This document shows, one piece after another, positions 9,043-17,585 of a stretch of 64,000 nucleotides of DNA (positions within the stretch are counted from its first letter, which is position 1; every line of letters begins with the position of its first letter). Under the pieces are notes generated by a model. The model searched no databases. It was given only the letters and a program-made list of their open reading frames with translations, and was not told where the DNA came from. A program made the position numbers and the translations under genes. Location of the stretch: the NCBI RefSeq assembly GCF_016597785.1, contig NZ_JAENJG010000003.1, forward strand, positions 434,001 through 498,000. The letters are read 5' to 3'. This DNA comes from Leucobacter sp. L43. Its GTDB lineage: Bacteria; Actinomycetota; Actinomycetes; Actinomycetales; Microbacteriaceae.

Positions 9043-10878
9043 ATGAAACAGATCTGGATCACCCTCAGGCAGCTCCTCCCGCTGCTTCCGCAAGGCGCGC
9101 AGCGCTACTTCGTTGGCTACATCGTCGCCACGAGCCTCATCACGACGCTCGACGCCATCGGCATGGCGATCCTCGCACTGTCGATCGGGCCGATGCTCGC
9201 GGGCAACGCGGTGACCATTCCGCTCGTCGGCGAGATCGGCGTCGAGGCGGCGCCCGTGCTCATCCTCATCGCGCTCGCGCTCATGATGCTGAAGTCGCTG
9301 CTCAACGTGATCCTGCAGTGGTTCGCCACACGTCGGTTCGCGCGATACGAGCTCGAGGTCGGCGATCGCCTGTTCCGCGCCTACATCGGTGCGAGCTGGG
9401 AAGAGCGATCGAAGCGCACCGTCGCCGAGATCACGCGCATCGCCGACGCGGGCATCGCCAACGCGATGGCCGGCTTCGTGCTGCCGCTCATGCGCGTGCC
9501 GAGCGCGTTCTTCACCTTCGTGCTCGTGCTCGGGGTGCTCGTGGTCTCCGACCCCGCGACCTCGGTCATCGCCTTCGTCTACCTCTCGCTCGTCATGCTG
9601 CTCGTGCACTTCGTCGTCACGAACCGCTCGCTCGAGGCCGGCCAGGTCAACCGCGACTACAGCTACCGGGTCGCGAACCTGATGACCGAGATGATCGACG
9701 CGCTCAAGGAGCTCAGCCTGCGCAACCGCCTCGGCGAGGTCGCAGATCTGGTGACCGACAACCGGCGGCACGGAACGCGCGCGCGTGCGAACGGTTCGTT
9801 CCTCGGGGTGCTGCCCGGTTTCGCATTCGAGATGGCGCTGCTCGGGGGCATCGCCCTCATCGGCGTGAGTGCGTACTTCTTCCAGGGCGGAGTGCAGGGC
9901 GCGCTCTCATCGGTCGCGCTGTTCGCGACGACCGGGTTCCGTCTGATCCCCGCGCTGACCGCGGTGCAGGGCGGCATCGTGCAGGCCACCGCGAGCCTCC
10001 CCGGTGCCCGTGACGTCGTCGGCGACCTCATCGCATCCGAGCGCGATGTGCAGACCTCGCAGACGCCGGCCGACACCGCGGCACTCGCAGAGAACCCGCG
10101 GCTGCTCCGCCTCGACGACGTGCGGTTCAGGTATCCGAGCGCTGAAGAAGACGTGATCAGGGGCATGTCCCTCGATGTGCCGCTCGGCAGCTCGGTCGGT
10201 ATCGTCGGGCCATCCGGGGCGGGCAAGTCGACGCTCATCGACCTGCTGCTCGGACTCAGCCAGCCCTCGCGGGGAACGATCGAGATCGACGGCGCCTCGA
10301 TGCAGTCGGTACTGCGCCAGTGGCGCGGACGCGTCGGGTACGTGCCGCAGCGCGTCGCGCTGTTCGACGGAACCATCGCTCAGAACGTCGCGCTGACCTG
10401 GGGAGAGGACATCGACCGGGATCGCGTCATGCACGCGCTCGAGCGCGCTCAGCTCGGCTCGCTGATCTCGACACGCGCAGGCGGCATCGATGAGCGCATC
10501 GGCGAGCGCGGGGTGTCGCTCTCGGGCGGTCAGCAGCAGCGGCTCGGCATCGCCCGCGCCCTCTACACTGACCCGCTCGTGCTCGTGCTCGACGAGGCGA
10601 CCAGCTCGCTCGACACGAAGACCGAGGACGAGGTCACGAAGGCCATCCGCGCGCTGCAGGGCGAAGTCACCCTGATCTCGGTGGCCCACCGGCTCTCGAC
10701 GATCAAGGACTACGACCGCATCTGCTATCTCGACGACGGCGTGATCGTGGCCCAGGGAAGCTTCCGCGACGTGGCGAGCCAGCATCCGGCATTCGGCGAG
10801 CAGGTCGCCCTCGCGGGACTGGCGAGCCTGCTGAGCAACGATCCGCCTGCAACGTCGGCCGTCACCCCGTCCATCTGA
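9043..10878 (+). CDS. ABC exporter with fused membrane and ATPase domains, flippase-like
   Basis: A 611-aa half-transporter: an N-terminal membrane domain of about 320 residues with roughly six helices, then an ATPase domain. Walker A is GPSGAGKST at ~388, the signature is LSGGQQQR, and Walker B is VLVLDEATSSLD. It resembles PglK/MsbA-type exporters that flip lipid-linked saccharides. Its place after a sugar aminotransferase and among glycosyltransferases supports a flippase role for a lipid-linked precursor, but drug or lipid export cannot be excluded. No clear Shine-Dalgarno is visible before the ATG, and the upstream gene ends 39 bp before. Confidence 0.87.
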   Translation: MKQIWITLRQLLPLLPQGAQRYFVGYIVATSLITTLDAIGMAILALSIGPMLAGNAVTIPLVGEIGVEAAPVLILIALALMMLKSLLNVILQWFATRRFARYELEVGDRLFRAYIGASWEERSKRTVAEITRIADAGIANAMAGFVLPLMRVPSAFFTFVLVLGVLVVSDPATSVIAFVYLSLVMLLVHFVVTNRSLEAGQVNRDYSYRVANLMTEMIDALKELSLRNRLGEVADLVTDNRRHGTRARANGSFLGVLPGFAFEMALLGGIALIGVSAYFFQGGVQGALSSVALFATTGFRLIPALTAVQGGIVQATASLPGARDVVGDLIASERDVQTSQTPADTAALAENPRLLRLDDVRFRYPSAEEDVIRGMSLDVPLGSSVGIVGPSGAGKSTLIDLLLGLSQPSRGTIEIDGASMQSVLRQWRGRVGYVPQRVALFDGTIAQNVALTWGEDIDRDRVMHALERAQLGSLISTRAGGIDERIGERGVSLSGGQQQRLGIARALYTDPLVLVLDEATSSLDTKTEDEVTKAIRALQGEVTLISVAHRLSTIKDYDRICYLDDGVIVAQGSFRDVASQHPAFGEQVALAGLASLLSNDPPATSAVTPSI

Positions 10879-10905
10879 CGGGTCGCCGCGAACCCGCCGG
10901 TCGAG

Positions 10906-11772
10906 CTACTCCGGAAAGATCTGGCCGACGGGTTCGCGCTTCTCGGCCTGGAAGCCGTCTTCGGCCCGGCCGACGGCCCAGTAGGCCGAGAGCGACAGGG
11001 CACGACGCTCGATGCCCCACTCGTCGTGCAGCAGCCGACGCAGCTGCTGCATCGCGCCGCGCTCACCGTGCGCGAAGACCTCGGGAAGCACGTCGGGCAC
11101 GGGGAGGGCGCGGGCGGCCTCGACGAGGAGGGAGCCGTGGAGTGCCGGGGGCCCGTCGCTTCGGTCGCGGTGGAGCCAGCGAACCTCGATGCCGACAGGG
11201 CGACGCAGCTCGATCTCGTCGGCGGCGCTGCCGACCTCGATGAGTACGAGTCCGTGCGCACTGGCGGGTGTCTCTTCGAGCGCGGCGGCGACTGCTGGCA
11301 GCGCCGACTCGTCGGCGAAGTACAGACGCGGCAGGTGCGGGTCCGTGGAGGGCGCGAACTGCCCGCCCGGACCGGAGAACGTGACCAGCTCGCCCGGCTG
11401 TGCGGCGGCGGCCCACGGGCCGGCGATGCCTGCGTCGCCGTGCACGACGAAGTCGATCGCGAGCGTGCCCGTCGCGGGATCGATGGAGCGGATCGTGTAG
11501 GTGCGCCGCACCGGGAGATCCTCGAGCGGGAGGCGTTGGCGCAGCGCTTCGAGATCGTACGGCGGCTCGAGCCCGAGCTCGGGTTTCGCGAAGAGCAGCT
11601 TCACGTACTTGTCGGTCTTCGCGATCCGCTCAGGATCGGCTTCGCCGATGAACGCTGCGAAATCGTCTCCTCCGAGATGCACGCGCACGAGATGCGGGCT
11701 GATGCGCTCCGTCCGCTCCACGGTCAGGACTCTTGCGGGGCCCGGGCGGCGGCGGGCAGCGGTTTCATTCAC
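10906..11772 (-). CDS. Siderophore-interacting FAD-dependent protein (SIP/ViuB family)
   Basis: A 288-aa cytoplasmic flavoprotein of the SIP family, which reduces ferric siderophores to release iron. The FAD-binding motif RRTYTIRS is at about residues 88-95, and the C-terminal NAD(P)H-binding half ends with a SAYWAVGRAED-like stretch typical of the family. The GTG start at 11772 is 6 nt after a TACGGT box, indicating a leaderless message. No siderophore uptake genes are adjacent; it is convergent with the ABC exporter gene (27-bp gap) and divergent from the methionine aminopeptidase gene. Confidence 0.88.
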   Translation of the reverse strand: MNETAARRRPGPARVLTVERTERISPHLVRVHLGGDDFAAFIGEADPERIAKTDKYVKLLFAKPELGLEPPYDLEALRQRLPLEDLPVRRTYTIRSIDPATGTLAIDFVVHGDAGIAGPWAAAAQPGELVTFSGPGGQFAPSTDPHLPRLYFADESALPAVAAALEETPASAHGLVLIEVGSAADEIELRRPVGIEVRWLHRDRSDGPPALHGSLLVEAARALPVPDVLPEVFAHGERGAMQQLRRLLHDEWGIERRALSLSAYWAVGRAEDGFQAEKREPVGQIFPE

Positions 11773-11778
11773 CCCCTT

Positions 11779-11784
11779 ACCGTA
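11779..11784 (-). promoter_or_regulatory. -10 box of the siderophore-interacting protein gene
   Basis: TACGGT with 6 nt to the GTG start at 11772, a leaderless arrangement. Confidence 0.5.
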
Positions 11785-11865
11785 TCGCTGACGGACCCTC
11801 CGCCTCTAGCATCATCAGACGAATCTCGGCGGTCGAATCTGGGCTGATGCCGATCGTACGGCGAG

Positions 11866-11871
11866 TACGAT
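11866..11871 (+). promoter_or_regulatory. -10 box of the methionine aminopeptidase gene
   Basis: TACGAT with 8 nt to the ATG at 11880. This favours 11880 over the upstream in-frame ATG at 11847, which would precede the transcription start. Confidence 0.45.
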
Positions 11872-11879
11872 GGGCACCG

Positions 11880-12653
11880 ATGATCGAGATTCTGAACGAA
11901 GACCAATTGCGCCGCGCTCGCCGCGCCGGCGCACTCGTCGGTACCATCCTCCAGACGCTCCGCGAGCGCGCTCGAGTCGGCACCAACCTGCTCGAGCTCG
12001 ACCGGATGACGGGGGAGATGATCCGCGAAGGCGGCGGGGTCTCCTGCTACATCGATTACGCGCCGTCGTTCGGCAACGGTCCGTTCGGGCACTACGTCTG
12101 CACCGCGGTCAACGACGCCGTGCTGCACGGCATGCCGCACGACTACGCACTCGCGGACGGCGATCTGCTCACCCTCGACCTCGCCGTCACCGTGGACGGC
12201 ATCGCCGCCGATTCCGCGATCAGCTTCATCGTGGGCGAGACCCGTGATCCCGCCGACGTCGCCATGATTGCGGCGACCGAGGAGGCGCTTCGCGCCGGCA
12301 TCGCCGTCGCGAAGCCCGATGCACGCATCGGCGACATCTCGCACGCGATCGGCGCCGTGCTCAAGGGCGCCGGGTACTCGATCAACATGGAGTTCGGCGG
12401 CCACGGCATCGGCTCCACGATGCACCAGGAGCCGCACGTGGCGAACAACGGGCGCGCCGGGCGCGGGTACCGGCTCCGCGAGGGCCTGCTGCTCGCCGTC
12501 GAACCGTGGGTGATGGCCGACACCGACCGCCTGGCCGTCGACGCCGACGGCTGGACCCTGCGAAGCGCCACGGGCGCGCGGACGGCCCACTCGGAGCACA
12601 CCATCGCGATCACCGCCGACGGCGCCGAGATTCTGACGCTGCCCCCGCGCTAG
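11880..12653 (+). CDS. map: Type I methionine aminopeptidase
   Basis: A 257-aa metallo-aminopeptidase that removes the initiator methionine from new proteins. The pita-bread-fold metal ligands are recognisable: the LDLAVTVDG segment supplies the first aspartates (family consensus D-x-D is relaxed), with GGHGIG and EP(W) further on for the His and Glu ligands. Length fits a type I enzyme without an N-terminal extension. The ATG was chosen from the TACGAT box 8 nt upstream. It stands alone, divergent from the siderophore-interacting protein gene and convergent with a glycosyltransferase gene. A second copy elsewhere in the genome is common in actinobacteria. Confidence 0.88.
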   Translation: MIEILNEDQLRRARRAGALVGTILQTLRERARVGTNLLELDRMTGEMIREGGGVSCYIDYAPSFGNGPFGHYVCTAVNDAVLHGMPHDYALADGDLLTLDLAVTVDGIAADSAISFIVGETRDPADVAMIAATEEALRAGIAVAKPDARIGDISHAIGAVLKGAGYSINMEFGGHGIGSTMHQEPHVANNGRAGRGYRLREGLLLAVEPWVMADTDRLAVDADGWTLRSATGARTAHSEHTIAITADGAEILTLPPR

Positions 12654-12684
12654 CTCAGGCGCACGGCTTCGGTCCCAGCCGGGG

Positions 12685-13770
12685 TCAGCGCGCGCCGTTC
12701 ATGATGCGGAAGCCCGAGAACAGCGTGCGGAACGGGGCCTGCTGCTGCAGTGCGCGGAAGGGGTTGCGCGGCAGCAACGTCGGAATGGACCGATAGACGT
12801 GCCGCTTGTCGAGTGCCAGTGCGATGCTCGCCGGTGAGCTGTGCGGCGACGCGAGCTCGGTGAACACGGCGCGGTCGGTACGTGCGAGCAGCTTGCGCAC
12901 GCCCGGCGCGAGCCGCTCGAATCGCCTGAGCAGGCCGATCAGGTCCGAACGATTCGCATCGAGGTCGTCTTGCGTGCGCGCCCGGGCGAGAATCGCATCG
13001 AACATGTGAATGCGGATGAGCTTCACGACGATCGCGAGGCGATCGGCTCGCGACGACTGCGCGAACCAGGGGAGTGATTCGAGTTCGTCGAGGAACGCGA
13101 AATCCTGGGCGACCGGACGCGGGGCGAACGTGACGCGGTCACCGGCATCGGCATTGATCACATAGGCGGGACCGTCGAGATCGTAGGCGAGCGTCTCGGC
13201 CGTGTACCAGACGGTCAGCGAGTAGGTCAGGTCCTCCCCGGAGGGCAGGCCCTCCGTCAGGCGGAGGTCGCCGAACCGGCGCCGGTCGATCAGTCCGAGC
13301 GGCGCGCTGCGATACGCGAGTCGATCTCTGCGAGGGTGCAGGCGCTCCGTGCGTCGACCGCCCCGCACCGGGGGATACGGGTCCGTTCGCCCGGTGTCGA
13401 GCTGAATGCGCGCGAGCACCGCCTCCGCTCCCGTGCGCTGCGCGACGGCGAGCCACGAATCGAGCGCACCGGGCGCGAGTTCGTCGTCCGATCCCATGAC
13501 CGAGATGTAGGGCGCCGACGACTGGGCGAAGCCGTAGTTCATCGGGCCGGCCGGCGAGGGGATGCCATCGCGAAGTTCGAGGAGCCGCACGTCGGGATGC
13601 TGCGCGTACTCGCCGAGGTTGGTGCGGATGATCTCGGGGTCGATGTTGTGCGCGACCACGTTCACGCGCACATCGGCCGCGGTGTGATCGATCACCGATG
13701 CGACGGCGCGCGCGATGGGACGAGTCGCGGAGTGGACGGCGATGGTGAGGTCGACGAGCGGCTCGGTCAT
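12685..13770 (-). CDS. Family 2 glycosyltransferase
   Basis: A 361-aa protein with the GT-A N-terminus (VDLTIAVHSATRPIARAVAS) and a metal-binding GSDDELAPGA stretch at about residues 93-102. It lacks membrane segments and probably acts at the cytoplasmic face on a wall or surface polymer precursor. The ATG at 13770 follows a TAGCAT box by 6 nt. It is transcribed away from the plus-strand glycosyltransferase operon that begins at 13884, so the two units share a 113-bp promoter region. Donor and acceptor are not predictable. Confidence 0.82.
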   Translation of the reverse strand: MTEPLVDLTIAVHSATRPIARAVASVIDHTAADVRVNVVAHNIDPEIIRTNLGEYAQHPDVRLLELRDGIPSPAGPMNYGFAQSSAPYISVMGSDDELAPGALDSWLAVAQRTGAEAVLARIQLDTGRTDPYPPVRGGRRTERLHPRRDRLAYRSAPLGLIDRRRFGDLRLTEGLPSGEDLTYSLTVWYTAETLAYDLDGPAYVINADAGDRVTFAPRPVAQDFAFLDELESLPWFAQSSRADRLAIVVKLIRIHMFDAILARARTQDDLDANRSDLIGLLRRFERLAPGVRKLLARTDRAVFTELASPHSSPASIALALDKRHVYRSIPTLLPRNPFRALQQQAPFRTLFSGFRIMNGAR

Positions 13771-13776
13771 GCTTCG

Positions 13777-13782
13777 ATGCTA
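13777..13782 (-). promoter_or_regulatory. -10 box of the minus-strand glycosyltransferase gene
   Basis: TAGCAT, 6 nt from the ATG at 13770; leaderless arrangement. Confidence 0.5.
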
Positions 13783-13816
13783 CCGGGCGCACCCCGTCGC
13801 CCCGATCCTCCTCGGC

Positions 13817-13822
13817 TACACT
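13817..13822 (+). promoter_or_regulatory. -10 box of the plus-strand glycosyltransferase operon
   Basis: TACACT lies just upstream of a GTG (13824) that would be too close to be translated from this promoter. The ATG at 13884, with AAGGGAG at 13866-13872, fits the predicted leader better. Confidence 0.5.
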
Positions 13823-13883
13823 GGTGCCGACCATCCGTCCGGTCGACCGGCCGCCCGTAATCGTGAAGGGAGCGCGTGCACGT

Positions 13884-15152
13884 ATGGCGCGATCCGCCCT
13901 TCTCGCGCGGCTGCTGCCGCAGCGTCGTAACGACTACCCCAGGTGGCTGAATGCGGTGATCGACTTCGTCGCCGATCACCCCATGAGCATTCCCGGCCGA
14001 ATCGCAGCGCTGCGCCTCGGAATTCCTCGTGCGAAGGATCGCCCCGGCGTCTCAGTGCCCGGGACCGGCGATCCGCGTGTGCTGATCGCTCCGGTCAACT
14101 ATTCGAATCAGTCGACGGAATGGACCCGCGCGGTGCGCGAAGCGCTCCCATCGGCATCGACCGCGACGATGGCGATCGACGTGCCGGGCGGTTTCGCCTT
14201 CCCATCGGACCTCGTCGTACCCGTGGCCACCTATCACAACGACCGCGGGTGGCAGCGGGCGCAGCGCGACGCGGTGCGGCGCTTCAGCCACGTGCTCGTC
14301 GAAGCGGAGGAACCGCTGTTCGGGCGGCTCATGGGGCGCGATTTCGCGCGCGAGATCGCTTGGCTGTCGGCGGCGGGCGTCGACACCGCGTGCATGGCGC
14401 ACGGCACCGACATCCGGGTGCCGAGCGCGCACGCCGAGCGCGAGCCGTGGTCGCCCTACACGGATCCCGATCTCTACTCCCGCCGTCTCGAACGCGTGAC
14501 CCGGCGGAACATCGCGATGCTCCGCGCCAGTCGGCGCCCGCTCTTCGTGTCGACGCCGGATCTGCTGCTCGATCTGCCCGAGGCCGCATGGTGCCCGGTC
14601 GTCGTGGACGCGCGCCGCTGGGCCGTCGCCGCTCCGGAGCGCAGACCTGCGGGCGCCAGGCTTCGCGTGATCCACGCTCCGAGTGTCTCGCTCATCAAGG
14701 GGACCCAGCTCATCGAACCGATGCTGCGTCGTCTCGAGGCCGAGGGGGTCATCGAGTACCGCGAAGTACGAGGTGTGCCGTCGGCCGAGATGCCGGAGGT
14801 GTATGCGTCCGCCGACGTGGTGCTCGACCAGTTCAGGCTCGGGTCGTACGGCGTCGCAGCGTGCGAGGCGATGGCCGCAGGCAAGCTCGTGATCGGTCAC
14901 ATCGCCCCCCAGGTGCGAGGGCGGGTGCGGGAGGACGCGAGTCTCGACCTCCCGATCGTGGAGGCGACCCCGGACACACTCGAGGCGGTGCTCCGCGACG
15001 TGGCGAAGGATCCCGCTGCCCTCGCCCGAGCCGGCGCCGAGGGCCCCGAGTTCGTGCAGCGCTGGCACAGCGGTGCCGAGAGCGCGGCGGTGCTGATGCG
15101 GCACTGGATCGCGCCAGGCACCACCCAGCGCCCTGTGCAGGAAGGCGAATGA
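13884..15152 (+). CDS. Glycosyltransferase, GT-B fold; paralogue A of a three-member family
   Basis: A 422-aa protein recognised as a GT-B/GT4-like glycosyltransferase from its C-terminal half: an RLRVIHAPS-type nucleotide domain start, KGTQLIEPMLRRLE, and the VLDQFRLGSYGVAACEA acceptor/donor loop followed by AMAAGK. The N-terminal half contains VLIAPVNYSNQ and HGTDIRVPS. Two further genes (15149 and 17582) share all these segments and must be duplicates. The ATG start has an AAGGGAG Shine-Dalgarno; in-frame GTG codons at 13824 and 13863 are less likely. It overlaps the next gene by 4 bp (ATGA). It is first in a glycosyltransferase operon running to about 19.9 kb. Confidence 0.82.
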   Translation: MARSALLARLLPQRRNDYPRWLNAVIDFVADHPMSIPGRIAALRLGIPRAKDRPGVSVPGTGDPRVLIAPVNYSNQSTEWTRAVREALPSASTATMAIDVPGGFAFPSDLVVPVATYHNDRGWQRAQRDAVRRFSHVLVEAEEPLFGRLMGRDFAREIAWLSAAGVDTACMAHGTDIRVPSAHAEREPWSPYTDPDLYSRRLERVTRRNIAMLRASRRPLFVSTPDLLLDLPEAAWCPVVVDARRWAVAAPERRPAGARLRVIHAPSVSLIKGTQLIEPMLRRLEAEGVIEYREVRGVPSAEMPEVYASADVVLDQFRLGSYGVAACEAMAAGKLVIGHIAPQVRGRVREDASLDLPIVEATPDTLEAVLRDVAKDPAALARAGAEGPEFVQRWHSGAESAAVLMRHWIAPGTTQRPVQEGE

Positions 15153-16336
15153 TGCACCCCGCGATCGAGAAGCTCTGGAAGCTCGTGCCGAAGGTCGTGC
15201 AAGACGGCATCGCGATGACCGTGGACCGCGTGCGGCGCGCTCCGATGCCGCCGGTTCCGAGCGCGGACACGCGGTGCGAGGCCCGCGTGTTCATCTCACC
15301 CGCGAATTACGCCGGCCAGGGGTATCGTTGGGGTCGCGCGGCGATGCGCGATGAGCGAGTCGACGCGAAGAACCTGGTGTACGCCGAGATCAACCCCTTC
15401 GGGTACCCGGCCGACTACTCGGTGCCGTGGCGCACCGTCACGCACGACCGCGTGTGGCAGCGCCGCCTGCTCGAGGCGCTCGCCCGCGACTTCACGCACG
15501 TGCTCATCGAGGCCGAGTTCCCGCCGCTCGGAGGAATGTGGAACGGCGACGTGCGGCGCCAGGTGCGCGAGCTCCGTGCGCGGGGCCTGATCGTCGGAGC
15601 CGTGAGCCACGGCAACGACATCCGTCTGCCGAGCCGCCACCGCGAACATGAGCCGTGGTCGCCGTTCGTCAATGACGACTGGGTGCCCGTCGAACGTCTC
15701 GAACAGGTCGTGGCGGCGAATCGGCAGCTGCTCGACGACGTCGCGGGGCCCACATTCGTCTCGACCCCCGGCCTCATGCTCGACGTCCCCTACGCGCATC
15801 TGCTGCCCGTCGTCATCGACCCCGATCCGTGGCGCACGGAGGCGCCGGTGCTCGAGCGCGAGCGGCTGCGCGTGCTGCACATCCCCTCGAACCCGCTGGT
15901 CAAAGGAACGGCGGAGATCGAACCGCTCCTGCGCCGGCTCCATGACGAGGGCATCATCGAATACGTCACGGTGACCGGCCTCTCGCAGGCCGAGATGCCT
16001 GCGATGTTCGCTTCGGGAGACGTCGTGCTCGACCAGTTCCGTCTCGGCGACTACGGCGTCGCAGCCTGCGAGGCGATGGCGGCCGGCCGTCTCGTGATCT
16101 CCCATATCGGGGAGTACGCCCGCGAGGCGGTGCGCGAGGGCACGGGCCTCGAATTGCCGATCGTCGAAGCAGACATCGACTCCCTCGAATCGGTCCTGCG
16201 CGACGTGGTGCAGCATCGTGAGCGGTACCGCGCTGAGGCCGCCCGCGGCCCGGCATTCGTCGACCTCGTGCACGACGGTTCGGCCTCGCGCATCGTGCTC
16301 GAGCGCGAGCTCCTCGGACTGACGCCGAATGAGTGA
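15149..16336 (+). CDS. Glycosyltransferase, GT-B fold; paralogue B of a three-member family
   Basis: A 395-aa relative of the preceding gene product, sharing the VFISPANYAGQGYRWGRA N-terminal motif, HGNDIRLPSRH, EPWSPF, FVSTPGLMLD, KGTAEIEPLLRRL and VLDQFRLGDYGVAACEAM. It starts with ATGATG at 15149, overlapping the previous stop, so coupling is likely. No signal peptide or membrane helix is visible, consistent with a cytoplasmic sugar transferase. The paralogues differ most in the first 40 residues and in the acceptor-side region, suggesting different acceptors or donors within one polymer. Confidence 0.82.
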   Translation: MMHPAIEKLWKLVPKVVQDGIAMTVDRVRRAPMPPVPSADTRCEARVFISPANYAGQGYRWGRAAMRDERVDAKNLVYAEINPFGYPADYSVPWRTVTHDRVWQRRLLEALARDFTHVLIEAEFPPLGGMWNGDVRRQVRELRARGLIVGAVSHGNDIRLPSRHREHEPWSPFVNDDWVPVERLEQVVAANRQLLDDVAGPTFVSTPGLMLDVPYAHLLPVVIDPDPWRTEAPVLERERLRVLHIPSNPLVKGTAEIEPLLRRLHDEGIIEYVTVTGLSQAEMPAMFASGDVVLDQFRLGDYGVAACEAMAAGRLVISHIGEYAREAVREGTGLELPIVEADIDSLESVLRDVVQHRERYRAEAARGPAFVDLVHDGSASRIVLERELLGLTPNE

Positions 16337-16376
16337 GCCGCGCCGGCCACGCTATCCACCATCCCAGGGAGCCCCC

Positions 16377-17585
16377 ATGCCTCAGTCGCCGTTGCGCGTC
16401 GTCATCGCGAGTCGCATCTTCGCGCCGGAGCCCGCCGCGGCATCGTTCATGCTCGAGGCGATCGCTCGCGAGTTCGCACGGCGCGGCGCAGAGGTCGAAG
16501 TGCTGACCACCCGAGCACCGCGAGCCGGCCGTGCCGCCGCCGCCGGGCAGGATCCGGCGGGAGTCAGCGTGCGCCGCTTCCCGGTGCTGCGCGATGCGGC
16601 CGGCTACGTGCGCGGATACGTCCAGTACATGAGCTTCGACATTCCGCTGTTCTTCCGGCTCCTCCTCGCGCGCCGCGCAGACCTGTACATCGTCGAACCC
16701 CCGCCCACGACCGGCGCGGCGATGCGTGTCGCGGCGGCGATCCTGCGTCGTCCGTACGTGTACGACGCGGCAGACCTCTGGTCGGATGCCGCGAGCCAGG
16801 CGACCTCCTCTCGCGTCGTGCTGCGCGTGCTGCGCGGGGTCGAGCGCTTCGCGATGCGGGGAGCATCGGCCGCGTTCGCGATCTCACCCGGCCTCGTCTC
16901 GCGCATGCGCGAGATCGGGATCGAGACGCCCGCCACTCCCGTTGGCTTCGGCGTCGACACCGGAGCGTTCACCTTCCGGGGTGCGCGTTCTGCGGCGGTG
17001 GCGCCCTACTTCGTCTACGCCGGGTCGTATTCGGAGTGGCACGGAGCCGAGATCTTCATCGATGCCTTCGCGCGGTTCTCGGAGGAACGGCCCGGCTACC
17101 GGTTGCTGTTCTACGGCAACGGGTCGCAGCGCGCGGCGCTCGAGCGCCGCATCGCCGATCTGGGCGTCACGGGAGTGGAGTTCTTCGCGCCGGTCGGCGG
17201 CGAGGAGCTCTCGCACGTGCTCTCGGGTGCGGTCGCCTCCCTGGCGAGCCTGAAGCCCCGGCAGGGATACGATTACGCCTTCACGACCAAGGTCTACGCG
17301 TCGCTCGCGTCGGGATGCCCGGTCGTGTTCGCCGGCGAGGGCCCGACGGTCGACTTCATCGAACGGCACCGCGCCTCGCACCCGGTGGGGTCGGCCGTTG
17401 GATACGACGTCGAGGCGACGACGCAGCTGCTGGCAGATGCGGCGCGCGATCCGCTGAACGATGCCGAGCGCCAGGAGCTCAGCGCGTGGGCCTCCGATGC
17501 GTTCTCGATCGACCGCGTCGCCGCGCAGGTCGCCGACTGCGCCGAAGCCGTGCTTCCCGCGCGAGTGCGGGAGCGTCGGGCTTGA
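16377..17585 (+). CDS. Family 4 glycosyltransferase
   Basis: A 402-aa GT-B enzyme with the usual N-terminal VVIASRIFAPEPAAASFM-type segment, a YVYDAADLWSD stretch as in WbuB-like family 4 enzymes, and a C-terminal donor domain (YFVYAGSYSEWHGAE, then LLFYGNGSQ). It is not a member of the three-paralogue family around it. I chose the ATG at 16377 because AGGGAG at 16366-16371 is spaced 5 nt from it; an in-frame ATG at 16329 overlapping the upstream stop is the alternative. Its stop overlaps the next gene's proposed TTG start. Confidence 0.85.
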   Translation: MPQSPLRVVIASRIFAPEPAAASFMLEAIAREFARRGAEVEVLTTRAPRAGRAAAAGQDPAGVSVRRFPVLRDAAGYVRGYVQYMSFDIPLFFRLLLARRADLYIVEPPPTTGAAMRVAAAILRRPYVYDAADLWSDAASQATSSRVVLRVLRGVERFAMRGASAAFAISPGLVSRMREIGIETPATPVGFGVDTGAFTFRGARSAAVAPYFVYAGSYSEWHGAEIFIDAFARFSEERPGYRLLFYGNGSQRAALERRIADLGVTGVEFFAPVGGEELSHVLSGAVASLASLKPRQGYDYAFTTKVYASLASGCPVVFAGEGPTVDFIERHRASHPVGSAVGYDVEATTQLLADAARDPLNDAERQELSAWASDAFSIDRVAAQVADCAEAVLPARVRERRA